Shown in pieces: positions 46,569 to 55,547 of a DNA stretch of 64,000 bases (positions are counted from its first letter, which is position 1; every line of letters starts with the position of its first letter). Position numbers and translations under genes: made by a program. Source of the DNA: CAYNVS01 sp964400725. GTDB taxonomy: Bacteria; Myxococcota_A; SURF-8; CAYNVS01. The notes under the pieces are model-generated. The model was not told where the DNA came from. It ran no database searches and saw nothing but the letters and a program-made list of their open reading frames with translations. Where the stretch lies: NCBI GenBank assembly GCA_964400725.1, contig CAYNVS010000006.1, forward strand, positions 59,173 through 123,172, in the 5' to 3' direction.

Positions 46569-49520
46569 ATGAATAAATATGCTTTAACAACAATTATATT
46601 TGGAATTCTCTTGGGAAGCGGCTGCAGCTCGACGTCCGTAGGTTACAACAGCCATTGCAAAGATAATTCCGATTGTTCCGCCGGACAGGTCTGTTCCAAC
46701 AATCAGTGCATCGACTATTACGCCGACGCTTCCGACCTCGACGACGAGCCGCTTGCGGAGCAAGAAGAATACGCGGCGGAAGACGCGGAAAAGACGGACG
46801 AAACGCTTGTCGAATTCGACGCCGAAACGGAAAAGGACGAACAGTCGGAACTGCCGGAAATTTCGGACGAAACCGCGGATGAAGAGGCTGAAACAAGCGA
46901 GCCGGAAAGCGAAGCGGACGAGACCGAAGAAGAGGAACAATGCGATTGCTCGCCGTACGCCGGGCGTTATTGCGTAGATAAAAGAAACGGCGACTGCTTC
47001 GGTCGATCGCCGGAAATAATCGTATCCCTTACCGAAGGAGCCTTATGCTCGCTGGACGTTGCGATTACCGACGGAACTTCTTCGCAAAGCTTTACGACCG
47101 GCTACTGCGGCTTTCCGACCGACTTCAATGATTGTTCCATTTCGGCAAGCGAAGGCGCGCCCTTCTTAATTACGCTCTCGTGCGGCGCGGCGGAAAAGAC
47201 GTGCGTAATGCGGCTTACGGTTTCGGCCTGCGGCGCCGACGGCGACGAGGATGAATACGAACAGGAAGCCGAAGAAATTTGCGAAACCGTAAATCAGTGC
47301 GGCGCGTGCGGCCCCGATTTGCCGGACTTCGGCAAAGACTGCGCCGTTTCGGAAGAATGCGCGGGAACGTACGTCTGCGCGGTTGACGGCATGTCGTTAG
47401 AATGCAAACCCAAAAACGCAAACGCCTGCGGACTGTGCAACGGCCCCGAAATCCTCGGACTTGGAGAAAATTGCGGCGACTGCGGTAAAAACGTCTGCAA
47501 CGAGGCGGGCGACGGGGTAGTTTGTTTGGACGGAGGCTTAAACGAATGCGGCGCATGCGGCCCGTCGCTGCCGGATAAGGGGAATGCTTGCGTCGGCGCC
47601 AACTCGTGCGAAGGAACGCTTGCATGCTCGGATAACGGGTTGAAACTTATTTGCCAATACCCCCAAAGAAACAACTGCGGACTCTGCGGCGGGCTGCCGG
47701 TAGAAGGAATCGGCGGCGATTGCGGCGAATGCGGAAAATACTCATGCAACAACGTGGGCGACGGAGCGGTTTGCGTCGATCCAGGTAAAAACGAATGCGG
47801 CGTTTGCGGAGAAAAACTGCCCGGCAAAGGCGCTTCCTGCGGAGATTGCGGAACTTACGTATGCGCGTCCGACGGCTTGTCGCTGTTATGCGACGACCCC
47901 GGCAGGAACGTCTGCGGCGCGTGCGGGCCGCAGCTGACGGGCAAGGGAGAGATTTGCGGAGAGTGCGGAGTAAAAATCTGTTCCCAGGACGGACAATCGC
48001 TTGTTTGCGGAGGCTCGGACGCCGAGAGGTGCGCGCTGCCGAACGTTTCGACATATTCCTGCATTGAAGGCGTATGCGGAATAATACTCTGCTTGCCTTC
48101 ATATTACGACGCCGATAAAAAACCGGAAAACGGCTGCGAATGCAAGCCGGACGGCAATAAAGATTTGCCCGGCGACTTAATCGACAACGATTGCGACGGA
48201 TTTGACGGCGACATTGACGATTCGATATTCGTGTCGCTAAACGGCTCCGACGGCAATTCGGGAAGCATGACGGCGCCCGTGAGGTCTTTTAAGAAGGCGA
48301 TAGAACTTGCAAAATCTAATAATTCCGCTCCCTTCAAGCCGGTAATTGCGGGTTTGGGCGTATGGAACGAAAAGATTGAGACGTATGCGGGCGTTTCGAT
48401 GTTCGGAGGTTACGACGACGCCAAATTGCCTTGGACTGCGAGCGATACGAATAAAACCGCGGTATCTACCGACGGCTACGCCTTGACCGCCGAGGGAATA
48501 ACCGTACCGACGACCATTCAAGGCTTCGAATTCCGAGGGAAGGCCGCGCAAAATCAAAACGGCAAATCCGCCGCCGTTATTTATTTAAAGACAAACTCCG
48601 ACGCTCTTGTATTTAAAAACTGCTCAATTATTGCAAGCGACGGCAACGCCGGCGCCGACGGACAGAAGGGCTCGGACGGTGCCGCGGGAGGCGCGGGAAC
48701 TACTCCGCCGAAAGGAATGAATCAGATCGGAATCGGCGGAACTTCAACCTGCGGAGCCGCTGGAGCCAACGGCGGCTTGAGCGGCTGCGGATGGAACGAC
48801 GGCAAACCGGGCGCAGGCGTCTGCGGAGGAGAGGGAGGAAACATAAGACACGTTCAGGGATATGCGCCAAACTGCGCGGCGAAAGCCGGACAGCCGGGAA
48901 ATTCCGGCGCGGGCGGCAAAGCAAACGTCGCGGTCAATTTAGCGGGAGAAATTTCTTCAACCGGAGGACAAAACGGGTCTCCGGGGAGCGCGGGAGAGGG
49001 CGGTTCCGGCGGCGGAGGCGGACGCGGAGCCAATGAATGGTTCGACGATAAATGCGGAGGCGGAGGCGGAGGCGGAGGCGCCGGAGGGTGCGGAGGAGGA
49101 GGCGCAAGCGGAGGCGGCGCGGGCGGTTCCAGCTTCGGAGTCGTAGTATCCGGCGGATACGCAAAATTTGTAAATTGCTCAATAACCGCCGGTTCAGGCG
49201 GCAAGGGCGGAGACGGCAAGCAGGGCGGCAGGGGCGGAGACGGCGGGGCGGGCGGAGGCGGAGGCGATCATGAGGGAAATATCGCGGGGGACGGAGGTCC
49301 TGGCTCGGCCGGCGGCAAAGGCGGAGACGGCGGCGCAAGCGGCGGCGGCGCGGGCGGCTCCAGCGCGGCATTTTTGCTCTTCGACGCCGCGGCAGACAAA
49401 GTTATCCTGCAAAACTGCCAGATTAAGCGCGGCAACCCCGGCGCGGGCGGCAAAGGGGGCGCCGATTCTAACGCCGGAGCGCAAGGCTTGTCGCAGGACT
49501 ACATAACGGCAACGCCTTAA
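46569..49520 (+). CDS. Lipoprotein with acidic stalk, Cys-rich repeats, beta-helix segment and Gly-rich tail
   Basis: 983 residues. Lipobox LGSGC (Cys near 19); a TTG upstream at 46545 is less likely. A short Cys-rich segment, then an Asp/Glu-rich stalk (about 60-125), then a small domain. About six Cys repeats follow at ~238-495 (NxCGxCGPxLPxxGxxC...C..DGxxLxC). A MopE-like LIDNDCDGFDGD comes next, then a DUF1565-like beta-helix start (VSLNGSDGNSGS, RSFKKAIELAKSN, ~555-690). The tail of about 290 residues is dominated by Gly-Gly-X runs interrupted by one non-Gly strand segment (VVVSGGYAKFVNCSITAG). It shares the stalk/beta-helix/Gly plan with the lipoprotein at 59325-61064. A surface structural role is likely; function unknown. 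Confidence 0.82.
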   Translation: MNKYALTTIIFGILLGSGCSSTSVGYNSHCKDNSDCSAGQVCSNNQCIDYYADASDLDDEPLAEQEEYAAEDAEKTDETLVEFDAETEKDEQSELPEISDETADEEAETSEPESEADETEEEEQCDCSPYAGRYCVDKRNGDCFGRSPEIIVSLTEGALCSLDVAITDGTSSQSFTTGYCGFPTDFNDCSISASEGAPFLITLSCGAAEKTCVMRLTVSACGADGDEDEYEQEAEEICETVNQCGACGPDLPDFGKDCAVSEECAGTYVCAVDGMSLECKPKNANACGLCNGPEILGLGENCGDCGKNVCNEAGDGVVCLDGGLNECGACGPSLPDKGNACVGANSCEGTLACSDNGLKLICQYPQRNNCGLCGGLPVEGIGGDCGECGKYSCNNVGDGAVCVDPGKNECGVCGEKLPGKGASCGDCGTYVCASDGLSLLCDDPGRNVCGACGPQLTGKGEICGECGVKICSQDGQSLVCGGSDAERCALPNVSTYSCIEGVCGIILCLPSYYDADKKPENGCECKPDGNKDLPGDLIDNDCDGFDGDIDDSIFVSLNGSDGNSGSMTAPVRSFKKAIELAKSNNSAPFKPVIAGLGVWNEKIETYAGVSMFGGYDDAKLPWTASDTNKTAVSTDGYALTAEGITVPTTIQGFEFRGKAAQNQNGKSAAVIYLKTNSDALVFKNCSIIASDGNAGADGQKGSDGAAGGAGTTPPKGMNQIGIGGTSTCGAAGANGGLSGCGWNDGKPGAGVCGGEGGNIRHVQGYAPNCAAKAGQPGNSGAGGKANVAVNLAGEISSTGGQNGSPGSAGEGGSGGGGGRGANEWFDDKCGGGGGGGGAGGCGGGGASGGGAGGSSFGVVVSGGYAKFVNCSITAGSGGKGGDGKQGGRGGDGGAGGGGGDHEGNIAGDGGPGSAGGKGGDGGASGGGAGGSSAAFLLFDAAADKVILQNCQIKRGNPGAGGKGGADSNAGAQGLSQDYITATP

Positions 49521-49587
49521 AAATAAACGCATTCAAAGGGGCTTGTCCGGCGGCTGGTTTCTGCTAAAAATAAATTTTAAATCCGTC

Positions 49588-49648
49588 TTGACAAAGCGCG
49601 TCAATTTGGTTAGAAAATAAAAAGTAACTATACGGTTAGTTACTTTTT
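49588..49648 (+). promoter_or_regulatory. Promoter and TetR-type operator of the efflux operon
   Basis: TTGACA (49588-49593) and TAGAAA (49611-49616) are 17 bases apart. Immediately downstream is a perfect inverted repeat, AAAAAGTAACTA (49619-49630) and TAGTTACTTTTT (49637-49648), with a 6-base spacer. Its place across the start site, 50 bases before the tetR-type gene, is that of an autorepressor operator. Confidence 0.75.
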
Positions 49649-49697
49649 CGCTTGAAAATCCGCAAACGTATTTTCGGCCCAAACAACGGAGACAACA

Positions 49698-50342
49698 ATG
49701 ATACCCGAAAGACCAAGACGCAAAAGAGACGCCATCGCAACGCGCAAAAAGCTGCTGGAATACGCCGAGAAAATATTCGTAGAAAAAGGTTACGCCGACA
49801 CCCGCATAGACGACATCGCCGAGCAGGCCGGAATAAACAAACGGATGCTTTACGTTTATTTCGGCAGCAAAAAGGACGTTTACAAAGAAGTCCTAAAAAT
49901 AGCTTTCGGACGCCTCTTCGAGTGGAGCGAGCAGACGCTCAGCGCTTACGACGATCCTTCTAAAAAAGCGAAAGAAATCGTCGAAGGATATTTCCAGTTT
50001 CTTCAAAAAAATCCGACTTACGTAAGGCTTATCGGCTGGGAAACCATGAACGAAGGACGCTTTGCCGGAGAAATACTCGCCAACCTTCACGCCACCGGTT
50101 TGGAAAACCTTTATTCAGTGCTGGCGAAAGGAATCGAAAGCGGCGTATTCCGCAAAGATTTGGACGTCCGCAAAGCCGTTATGAGCATTAATTACATGTG
50201 CTTAGGTTATTTCAACCGCAAAATGCTCCTTTCTTCCATCTGGAAGGAAGACGTAACCCAAAAAGGTTACGCCGAGGAGACTATTAAGCATATTACGGAA
50301 ATATTCTTTAACGGTATTCGCTCGGAAAAAGCGCCGGCATAG
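49698..50342 (+). CDS. TetR/AcrR-family transcriptional regulator
   Basis: A 214-residue dimeric repressor. The N-terminal helix-turn-helix runs from RKKLLEYAEKIFVEKGYADT through IDDIAEQAGINKRMLYVYFGSKKDVY, the canonical TetR DNA-binding block (about 17-62). The remainder is the helical ligand-binding and dimer domain. GGAG precedes the ATG. It is the first gene of a same-strand set with a HlyD-type protein and two ABC-2 permeases, an arrangement like E. coli ybiH(cecR)-ybhG-ybhFSR, so it probably controls that exporter through the operator at 49619-49648. The inducer is unknown. Confidence 0.93.
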   Translation: MIPERPRRKRDAIATRKKLLEYAEKIFVEKGYADTRIDDIAEQAGINKRMLYVYFGSKKDVYKEVLKIAFGRLFEWSEQTLSAYDDPSKKAKEIVEGYFQFLQKNPTYVRLIGWETMNEGRFAGEILANLHATGLENLYSVLAKGIESGVFRKDLDVRKAVMSINYMCLGYFNRKMLLSSIWKEDVTQKGYAEETIKHITEIFFNGIRSEKAPA

Positions 50343-50436
50343 AAACAAGCCTTTTCGGCGGCGGAACTCGAAGACCTCCGATGAGAGGCGCTAAGCCGGC
50401 AAAACCAATCAATTTTATGAGGCGATTGGAGCTCAG

Positions 50437-51411
50437 ATGAATAAGTATATTCGTTTTACCGCCTTGTTCGCGGCCGTTTTGTCCGCGGCCTTTATTTGCT
50501 CTTGCGGCAAAAATAAGGAAACCGAGAAAAAAGTTATAACCGGCCTTATCGACGCCGTTGAAATAGACGTAGCCAGCAAAGTGCCGGGGCGAATTTCCGA
50601 ATTGTTTATAAAAGAGGGAGACTCTGTAACGGCTGGCCAAAAGCTGCTTACAATTGAGAGCGAGGAAATCGCCGCAAAGCTGGAGCAGGTCAACGCCGGT
50701 CTAAACGCGGCCAAGGCTAAGTTGAAAATGGCCAAAAACGGCGCCCGCATCGAAGACAAGGAAGCCGCCAAGAAACAGTACGAGGCGGCCAAGGAACAGC
50801 TAGATCTCGCGAAAAAAATGTACGACAGAATGAAGCAGCTGTTTGAAAAAGGAACCATTCCGCAGGCGCAGTACGACGATTGGCTGTTCAAATACAACGT
50901 CGCGCAGGATCAAGTCGATATAGCGAAAACCCGCTACGACTTGGCTCTCAAGGGCGCGCGATTGGAGGAAATCGAGGCGTTGGACTTTCTGGTTAAGCAG
51001 ACGGAAGGACTCCTGAGCGAAGTGAACAGCTATAAAAAAGAGACTGCACAAAACTCGCCGATAGACGGAGAAGTCTCCAAAATTATACTCCATAAAGGAG
51101 AGCTTGCGGCCACCGGTTACCCGATTGTAACGCTGGTTGACATGTCGGACATTTGGGCGATATTCACCGTGCGCGAGGACATGCTTAAAAACATCAAAAT
51201 CGGAACCGAGCTTAAAGCGGAAATACCGGCTTTAGGCAAAACGATTACGTTAAAGGTGTTCAACATCGCCGCAATGGGCGATTTTGCGACTTGGAAGGCG
51301 ACTAGCGAGAAGAACAGCTTCGACCTTAAGAGTTTCGAGGTTAAAGCCCGGCCGATTGAGAAGGTTGAAGGGCTCAGACCCGGAATGACGGCGCGTTATT
51401 TTTACGAGTAA
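50437..51411 (+). CDS. HlyD/YbhG-type periplasmic adaptor, probable lipoprotein
   Basis: A 324-residue membrane-fusion protein that links an inner-membrane exporter to the outer membrane. Signal peptide with lipobox FICSC (Cys near 24). The biotinyl-lipoyl half is VPGRISELFIKEGDSVTAGQ; a long coiled-coil hairpin (about 80-190, Ala/Lys/Glu-rich, with the family GARIEDKEA / GARLEEIEA pair) follows. The second lipoyl half is SPIDGEVSKIILHKGELAATG, then a beta-barrel to the C-terminus. GGAG precedes the start. It is 94 bases after tetR and 42 before the first permease. Confidence 0.92.
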   Translation: MNKYIRFTALFAAVLSAAFICSCGKNKETEKKVITGLIDAVEIDVASKVPGRISELFIKEGDSVTAGQKLLTIESEEIAAKLEQVNAGLNAAKAKLKMAKNGARIEDKEAAKKQYEAAKEQLDLAKKMYDRMKQLFEKGTIPQAQYDDWLFKYNVAQDQVDIAKTRYDLALKGARLEEIEALDFLVKQTEGLLSEVNSYKKETAQNSPIDGEVSKIILHKGELAATGYPIVTLVDMSDIWAIFTVREDMLKNIKIGTELKAEIPALGKTITLKVFNIAAMGDFATWKATSEKNSFDLKSFEVKARPIEKVEGLRPGMTARYFYE

Positions 51412-51453
51412 AAGCCCTTCCGCTTTAACGACGCGCAAAGACGCAAGACCGAA

Positions 51454-52734
51454 ATGCTTAGACAATTCTTCATAGGAGCAAAGATACAGGCGCGAAGAAC
51501 CTTCGCCGCGCCGAAATACGTATTTATGCTCTTTTTGCTGCTAGGCATTAGTTATTTAACGATGGAGATTTATTCAAACCTCGTCGTTCAAAATCAGCCG
51601 GTCGCAATAATTGATTTCGACAATTCAAGCGTCAGCCGCACGCTGCGCCGAATTATCGCCGCGAACAGAGAAATATCCGTAACCAATATTCCTATTAATT
51701 CAGTAGAAGAAGCCAAAGGGCTGATTGAAAGAGGCGAAATAGCGGCGCTTGTTTTAATACCGCACGATTTTTCCTCTCAAATTAAGAAAGGGAAAAAAGG
51801 GGACGTCGTCGTTGCAATCGACATGAGCAACATTCTCATCGGCAAAAACGTAATGAAGGCTCTGACTGCGTCGGTTACGGCGGTTTCGGCGGGAGTGCAG
51901 ATAACCACGCTTAAAAAATTGGGCGACAGAAAAAACGCCGCAATGGCTCACGCGATGCCGGTAATAGTTTCGGAGAACAACACGCACAATCCGGCGTCTA
52001 ACTATGCAATTTACATAATTCCGGGCGCGATATTCTTCTTTTTGAACGTGTACATATTAATTCTGGCGGCCACGGCGCTGCTGCCGGAAGAGCGTCTGCG
52101 CTCGTTCAGAAGGCTTGCGGGTTCGTATCTCGTAATATTCATTACAGGTTTTGCTATTGGAATGCTTTTCTTTTACGTTTACCTGCCTCATGAAAGCATT
52201 TATCCGCAGAGCCGCTTTTCAATTATAGCCTTTACTTTATCGGCCTTTATAGTCATCGACCTGATGAGCGCGGTCGTGCTGACAATGATAATACCGGCAA
52301 GGCTGCTCGCCTTCCAGACGACGATAATTCTGGCGATGCTGTCGCTGATGTTCAGCGGAATAACTTGGCCGACGGATATGTTTCCGCCAGCCATACGAGA
52401 GTTCTCAATGTGGATGCCGTTTACGCCTTTTGCAAAGGCCTTCCAACTGTTTCTGCATTACCCGACAGAATGGGATTCGCTCGCTTACGTTTACTCGGTT
52501 ATGACTCGTCAGGCGGAGCTTTTCGCGCTGATTATAGCGGTTATGTTCATACTTAAACGGATATTCAGAAGGCTGTTCCCGCAGGCGGCAAAGTTCTTTA
52601 AAAAAGAAGAGGAAGCGGAAGCCGCCGACGTTATCGCCAGCGAAGGAGACGCCGAAGATGAGCCCGTCGAAGAGACCGCCGATTCCGGCGCGTTGCCCGC
52701 CGAACCTATTTCCAAACCGGAGGCCGGAAGGTGA
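51454..52734 (+). CDS. ABC-2 type transporter permease (YbhS/YhhJ-like), first subunit
   Basis: 426 residues. One N-terminal membrane helix (YVFMLFLLLGISYLTMEIY), a ~150-residue periplasmic loop starting with the typical VAIIDFDNSSVSRTLRRI, and then about five membrane helices from YIIPGAIFFFLNVYILIL onward, with the ABC-2 core SLMFSGITWPTDMFPP before the last ones. The C-terminal ~50 residues are acidic and unusual for the family. The start has only a weak ribosome site. The stop overlaps the GTG of the next gene (GTGA), so the two permeases are coupled and likely form a heterodimer. No ATPase gene accompanies them. Confidence 0.9.
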   Translation: MLRQFFIGAKIQARRTFAAPKYVFMLFLLLGISYLTMEIYSNLVVQNQPVAIIDFDNSSVSRTLRRIIAANREISVTNIPINSVEEAKGLIERGEIAALVLIPHDFSSQIKKGKKGDVVVAIDMSNILIGKNVMKALTASVTAVSAGVQITTLKKLGDRKNAAMAHAMPVIVSENNTHNPASNYAIYIIPGAIFFFLNVYILILAATALLPEERLRSFRRLAGSYLVIFITGFAIGMLFFYVYLPHESIYPQSRFSIIAFTLSAFIVIDLMSAVVLTMIIPARLLAFQTTIILAMLSLMFSGITWPTDMFPPAIREFSMWMPFTPFAKAFQLFLHYPTEWDSLAYVYSVMTRQAELFALIIAVMFILKRIFRRLFPQAAKFFKKEEEAEAADVIASEGDAEDEPVEETADSGALPAEPISKPEAGR

Positions 52735-53897
52735 TTGTTTGGTTTAAAACTCTCGGCGGGGCGATTCGGGACGAATTCGTTTTTATACTGCGCCAAAAAA
52801 GCCTTCTTTTCGTTCTGCTCGCCATACCTATCGTTTATCCGGTAATCATTTCTTCTCTTTACATGCAAAATACCGCCGTGAAACGCCCGGCGATTATAGT
52901 TGACGACGATAATTCCGCCTACTCGCGCAAATTGACTTACTATTTGGGAGCCGCGCAAGGCATCGACGTTATTTCTAGACTTTCAAGCGTCGAAGAAGGT
53001 TTCGAGCTGATGAAGAGCGGCAGATCGGAGCTTTTCGTTTACATTCCGCAAGGCTTTTCGAGAAAATTAAAAAAAGGCGATCAATCCGAAATAAAGCTGT
53101 GGATTAACACCTCTAACATGCTGGTTTACAGCGCGTCCTATCCGGGAGTCGTCGGAGCCGTTTCCAAGTTAAACGAAACGCTAGGCCAAAAGGCGTTTAT
53201 GCAGAAAGGCGTTCAATCGAAAGCGGCGGCTTTGAAGGTTTTTCCGATTAACCGGGACGAGCGGCTTCTTTACAGTCCCCATATAGCTTACGCCGCCTTT
53301 ATGGTTCCCGGCATTATGATAATCGTTCTTCAACAGTTGATTTTGCTGGGCATGGCATTTTCGGTCGGTTGGTCGCGTCAATTAGGACAATTCGCGTTGG
53401 ATAAACGCTTTCCATTCCTTTCAATGGAAGGCCGCTTTATTGCGCAGTCGCTCTTTTATCTAATCGGCGTAGTTTTTATGATTTGCGTAGTTTTCCCGTT
53501 CTTCGGCTGGCCGATAAAGAGCAAACTTACCGGCATAATTCTTTTCGCCCTTTTCGCTATTACGATGTCGAGCCCAAGCATTTTAGTCGCGATGTTTTTT
53601 AAAGATAAAATTTCCGCCTTTCAGCTGCTAATGTTCGTATCGACGCCGATATATTTGGCCAGCGGCTACACTTGGCCGTTCGAGGACATGCCCGGCTACG
53701 TGCGGGCTTTCGCTGCGATATTTCCGGCCACTCCGGCGGCTCAGGCTCTCCGTTATTTGTCTGATAAAAGCCCCGACTTGCAGCTTGTCGCGCCTTATTT
53801 AAAATGGATGGCGGTTCAGTTTGCAGTTTACACGTTGATGGCCGTGATAGTTATTCGTAAGAGCTGGCGCAAAGCGTACGTTCTTTTTGCAAAATAA
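52731..53897 (+). CDS. ABC-2 type transporter permease (YbhR/YhhJ-like), second subunit
   Basis: 388 residues, GTG start with GGAGG seven bases upstream. Same plan as its neighbour: N-terminal helix SLLFVLLAIPIVYPVIISSL, periplasmic loop with PAIIVDDDNSAYSRKLTYYL, then membrane helices starting at AYAAFMVPGIMIIVLQQLIL. The core motif is LASGYTWPFEDMPGYVRAFAAIFPATPA. The two subunits are homologous but clearly diverged. Together with the HlyD-like lipoprotein it should export a small molecule or a lipid; the substrate cannot be told from sequence. Confidence 0.9.
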   Translation: MIVWFKTLGGAIRDEFVFILRQKSLLFVLLAIPIVYPVIISSLYMQNTAVKRPAIIVDDDNSAYSRKLTYYLGAAQGIDVISRLSSVEEGFELMKSGRSELFVYIPQGFSRKLKKGDQSEIKLWINTSNMLVYSASYPGVVGAVSKLNETLGQKAFMQKGVQSKAAALKVFPINRDERLLYSPHIAYAAFMVPGIMIIVLQQLILLGMAFSVGWSRQLGQFALDKRFPFLSMEGRFIAQSLFYLIGVVFMICVVFPFFGWPIKSKLTGIILFALFAITMSSPSILVAMFFKDKISAFQLLMFVSTPIYLASGYTWPFEDMPGYVRAFAAIFPATPAAQALRYLSDKSPDLQLVAPYLKWMAVQFAVYTLMAVIVIRKSWRKAYVLFAK

Positions 53898-53959
53898 TAA
53901 ACCTATGCGGCAGCAGGCCGCCGTAATTTGTTTTGTAACGTCAACCATGGAGGTACCGC

Positions 53960-55384
53960 ATGAAGAAGACAAATTCGAAGACAAGAGGAGCCGCGTATAA
54001 ATGCGCGGCTGCCATAGCGTTCTTAACTATTATTTTAATGGGGCAAACCATGTGCGGATCGACTTCGGAAACCAAAGAAAATTATTTTAAAGTCGGCTTT
54101 GCCGAGATTGACGTAACTCCGCCCGTCGGAACTATTATGGGCGGCTACGGAGCTCCCGGCGGCGCGCGCCGCTCAGAGGGAACGCACGACCCGCTTATGG
54201 CGATGGCTGCGTTTTTTACAAACTCGGAGGGACAGTCGTTCGTAATTATTTCTTTGGATACGGTCGGCTATCTTTACGATTTCGGCGACTGGGGGCCGGG
54301 CATTAAGGCTCTGCGTCAAAACATAGTCGAAAAACTGAAGAACAAAATCGCGCTGGAACCTGAGCACATTCTTATCGCAAGCGAGCATACGCACGCTTCG
54401 ACCGATCTTATAGGCTTTTGGCAGAAGACTACGGAAGGAGAGAACGGAGTAAATAAGGAGCTGCTGCAAACCACGCTCGAACAAATCACATCCGCCGCCG
54501 TCGCCGCGTTCGAGGCGCAGAAAAAGGCCGTCGTTTATTTCGGTCAGACCGAGCTTGCCGGCTACACAGGACGAAATATGGACTGCTCGCCCGTGGTTGA
54601 CAACGCGGTGAATTTCATTCACGTAAAAGACGAAGCCGGAATCCCGATTGTAACTATCGTGAATTACGGAAAGCATCCGACCACTCTGCCTATGGAGAAT
54701 CATCTTATGAGCGCGGACTTTGTATGGGGTTACCGCGACGTTATGAAGAAACAAACCGGCGCGCCAGCCATGTTCCTGCAAGGTTTTATCGCCGCGGTGC
54801 ACGACGGCCCGAAATCTGGCGAAACGGTCGCGTTAGGCTCTGACGGCAAGGAAGACGCCTTTCAAACCGCTTACAACATGGGCAAAATTTTAGCCGATAA
54901 AGTGCTCGAAACGCTGCCGAACGCCGAGCAGACGAAGAGCTGCGACGTAATGCACAAATACAAGCATTTCACGTGCGAAGCCAAAGGCGATTACATGGTC
55001 TCGGTAATCGAGCTCTTCAACATGCCGCAAAGATACATTCACAAGGAAGGCGAAGGCGAAAACGTTAAATACTTCGTCGACGAACTGGAAGCGAGCTGGC
55101 ACAAGCTGGGCGACGCCGAGTTTGCGCTCTTCCCCGGAGAGGGAACGCCGGAATATTCCATAACCCTGCGCTCGCATATGGCGAGCAAATATAAGTTCGT
55201 GGTAGGGCTTGCTAACGATTCTATCGGCTATCTGGTCGATCCTGAAAGTCTGGCGGCCGATACCAGCGGCGAATTAGAAGGCTATGAGTTAAAGATGGGG
55301 TTGGGAAGACCCGGCGGTCCCGCCGCCTTCGAGGCAATTCAGTCGCTCGGCTGGTTCGACGGCGGCTGGAAGAGCGAAAAATAA
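53960..55384 (+). CDS. Neutral/alkaline ceramidase-like exported protein
   Basis: 474 residues. The N-terminal signal is hydrophobic and ends MGQTMCGST; the Cys may be lipidated but Met at -1 is not a standard lipobox. The body resembles the N-terminal domain of neutral ceramidases: KVGFAEIDVTPPVG, MGGYG, THDPLMAMAAFF, ISLDTVGYL, the metal-binding SEHTHAST, and NYGKHPTTLP. In true ceramidases the nucleophile Ser lies in a GDVSPN-like motif; here that place reads FLQGFIAAVHDGP, without it, and the protein is shorter than the usual 600-700. Ceramide hydrolysis is therefore not assured; another metal-dependent hydrolase or amidase of this fold is possible. GGAGG seven bases before the ATG fixes the start. 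It follows the permeases by 62 bases and may be read with them. Confidence 0.8.
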   Translation: MKKTNSKTRGAAYKCAAAIAFLTIILMGQTMCGSTSETKENYFKVGFAEIDVTPPVGTIMGGYGAPGGARRSEGTHDPLMAMAAFFTNSEGQSFVIISLDTVGYLYDFGDWGPGIKALRQNIVEKLKNKIALEPEHILIASEHTHASTDLIGFWQKTTEGENGVNKELLQTTLEQITSAAVAAFEAQKKAVVYFGQTELAGYTGRNMDCSPVVDNAVNFIHVKDEAGIPIVTIVNYGKHPTTLPMENHLMSADFVWGYRDVMKKQTGAPAMFLQGFIAAVHDGPKSGETVALGSDGKEDAFQTAYNMGKILADKVLETLPNAEQTKSCDVMHKYKHFTCEAKGDYMVSVIELFNMPQRYIHKEGEGENVKYFVDELEASWHKLGDAEFALFPGEGTPEYSITLRSHMASKYKFVVGLANDSIGYLVDPESLAADTSGELEGYELKMGLGRPGGPAAFEAIQSLGWFDGGWKSEK

Positions 55385-55510
55385 AGACATCGACGGGTTT
55401 GCGGCGCAGGCTGAACGACTTGATTTTACAACGGAATTTCTTCTAGATTAACAGCTTGCCGAACGTCTTGCCCCCGCATCGCGCCGCGGCTCTGGTTAAT
55501 GCATCATCGT

Positions 55511-55543
55511 AAAATCCCTTCTTGGAAACAAGGAGGGATTTTT
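55511..55543. terminator. Rho-independent terminator between convergent genes
   Basis: A 14-bp stem, AAAATCCCTTCTTG / CAAGGAGGGATTTT with a single T-G pair, closed by a GAAA loop. The T tracts within the stem ends serve either direction. It lies between the ceramidase-like gene (plus) and the PKD-like gene (minus). Confidence 0.85.
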
Positions 55544-55547
55544 ATTG

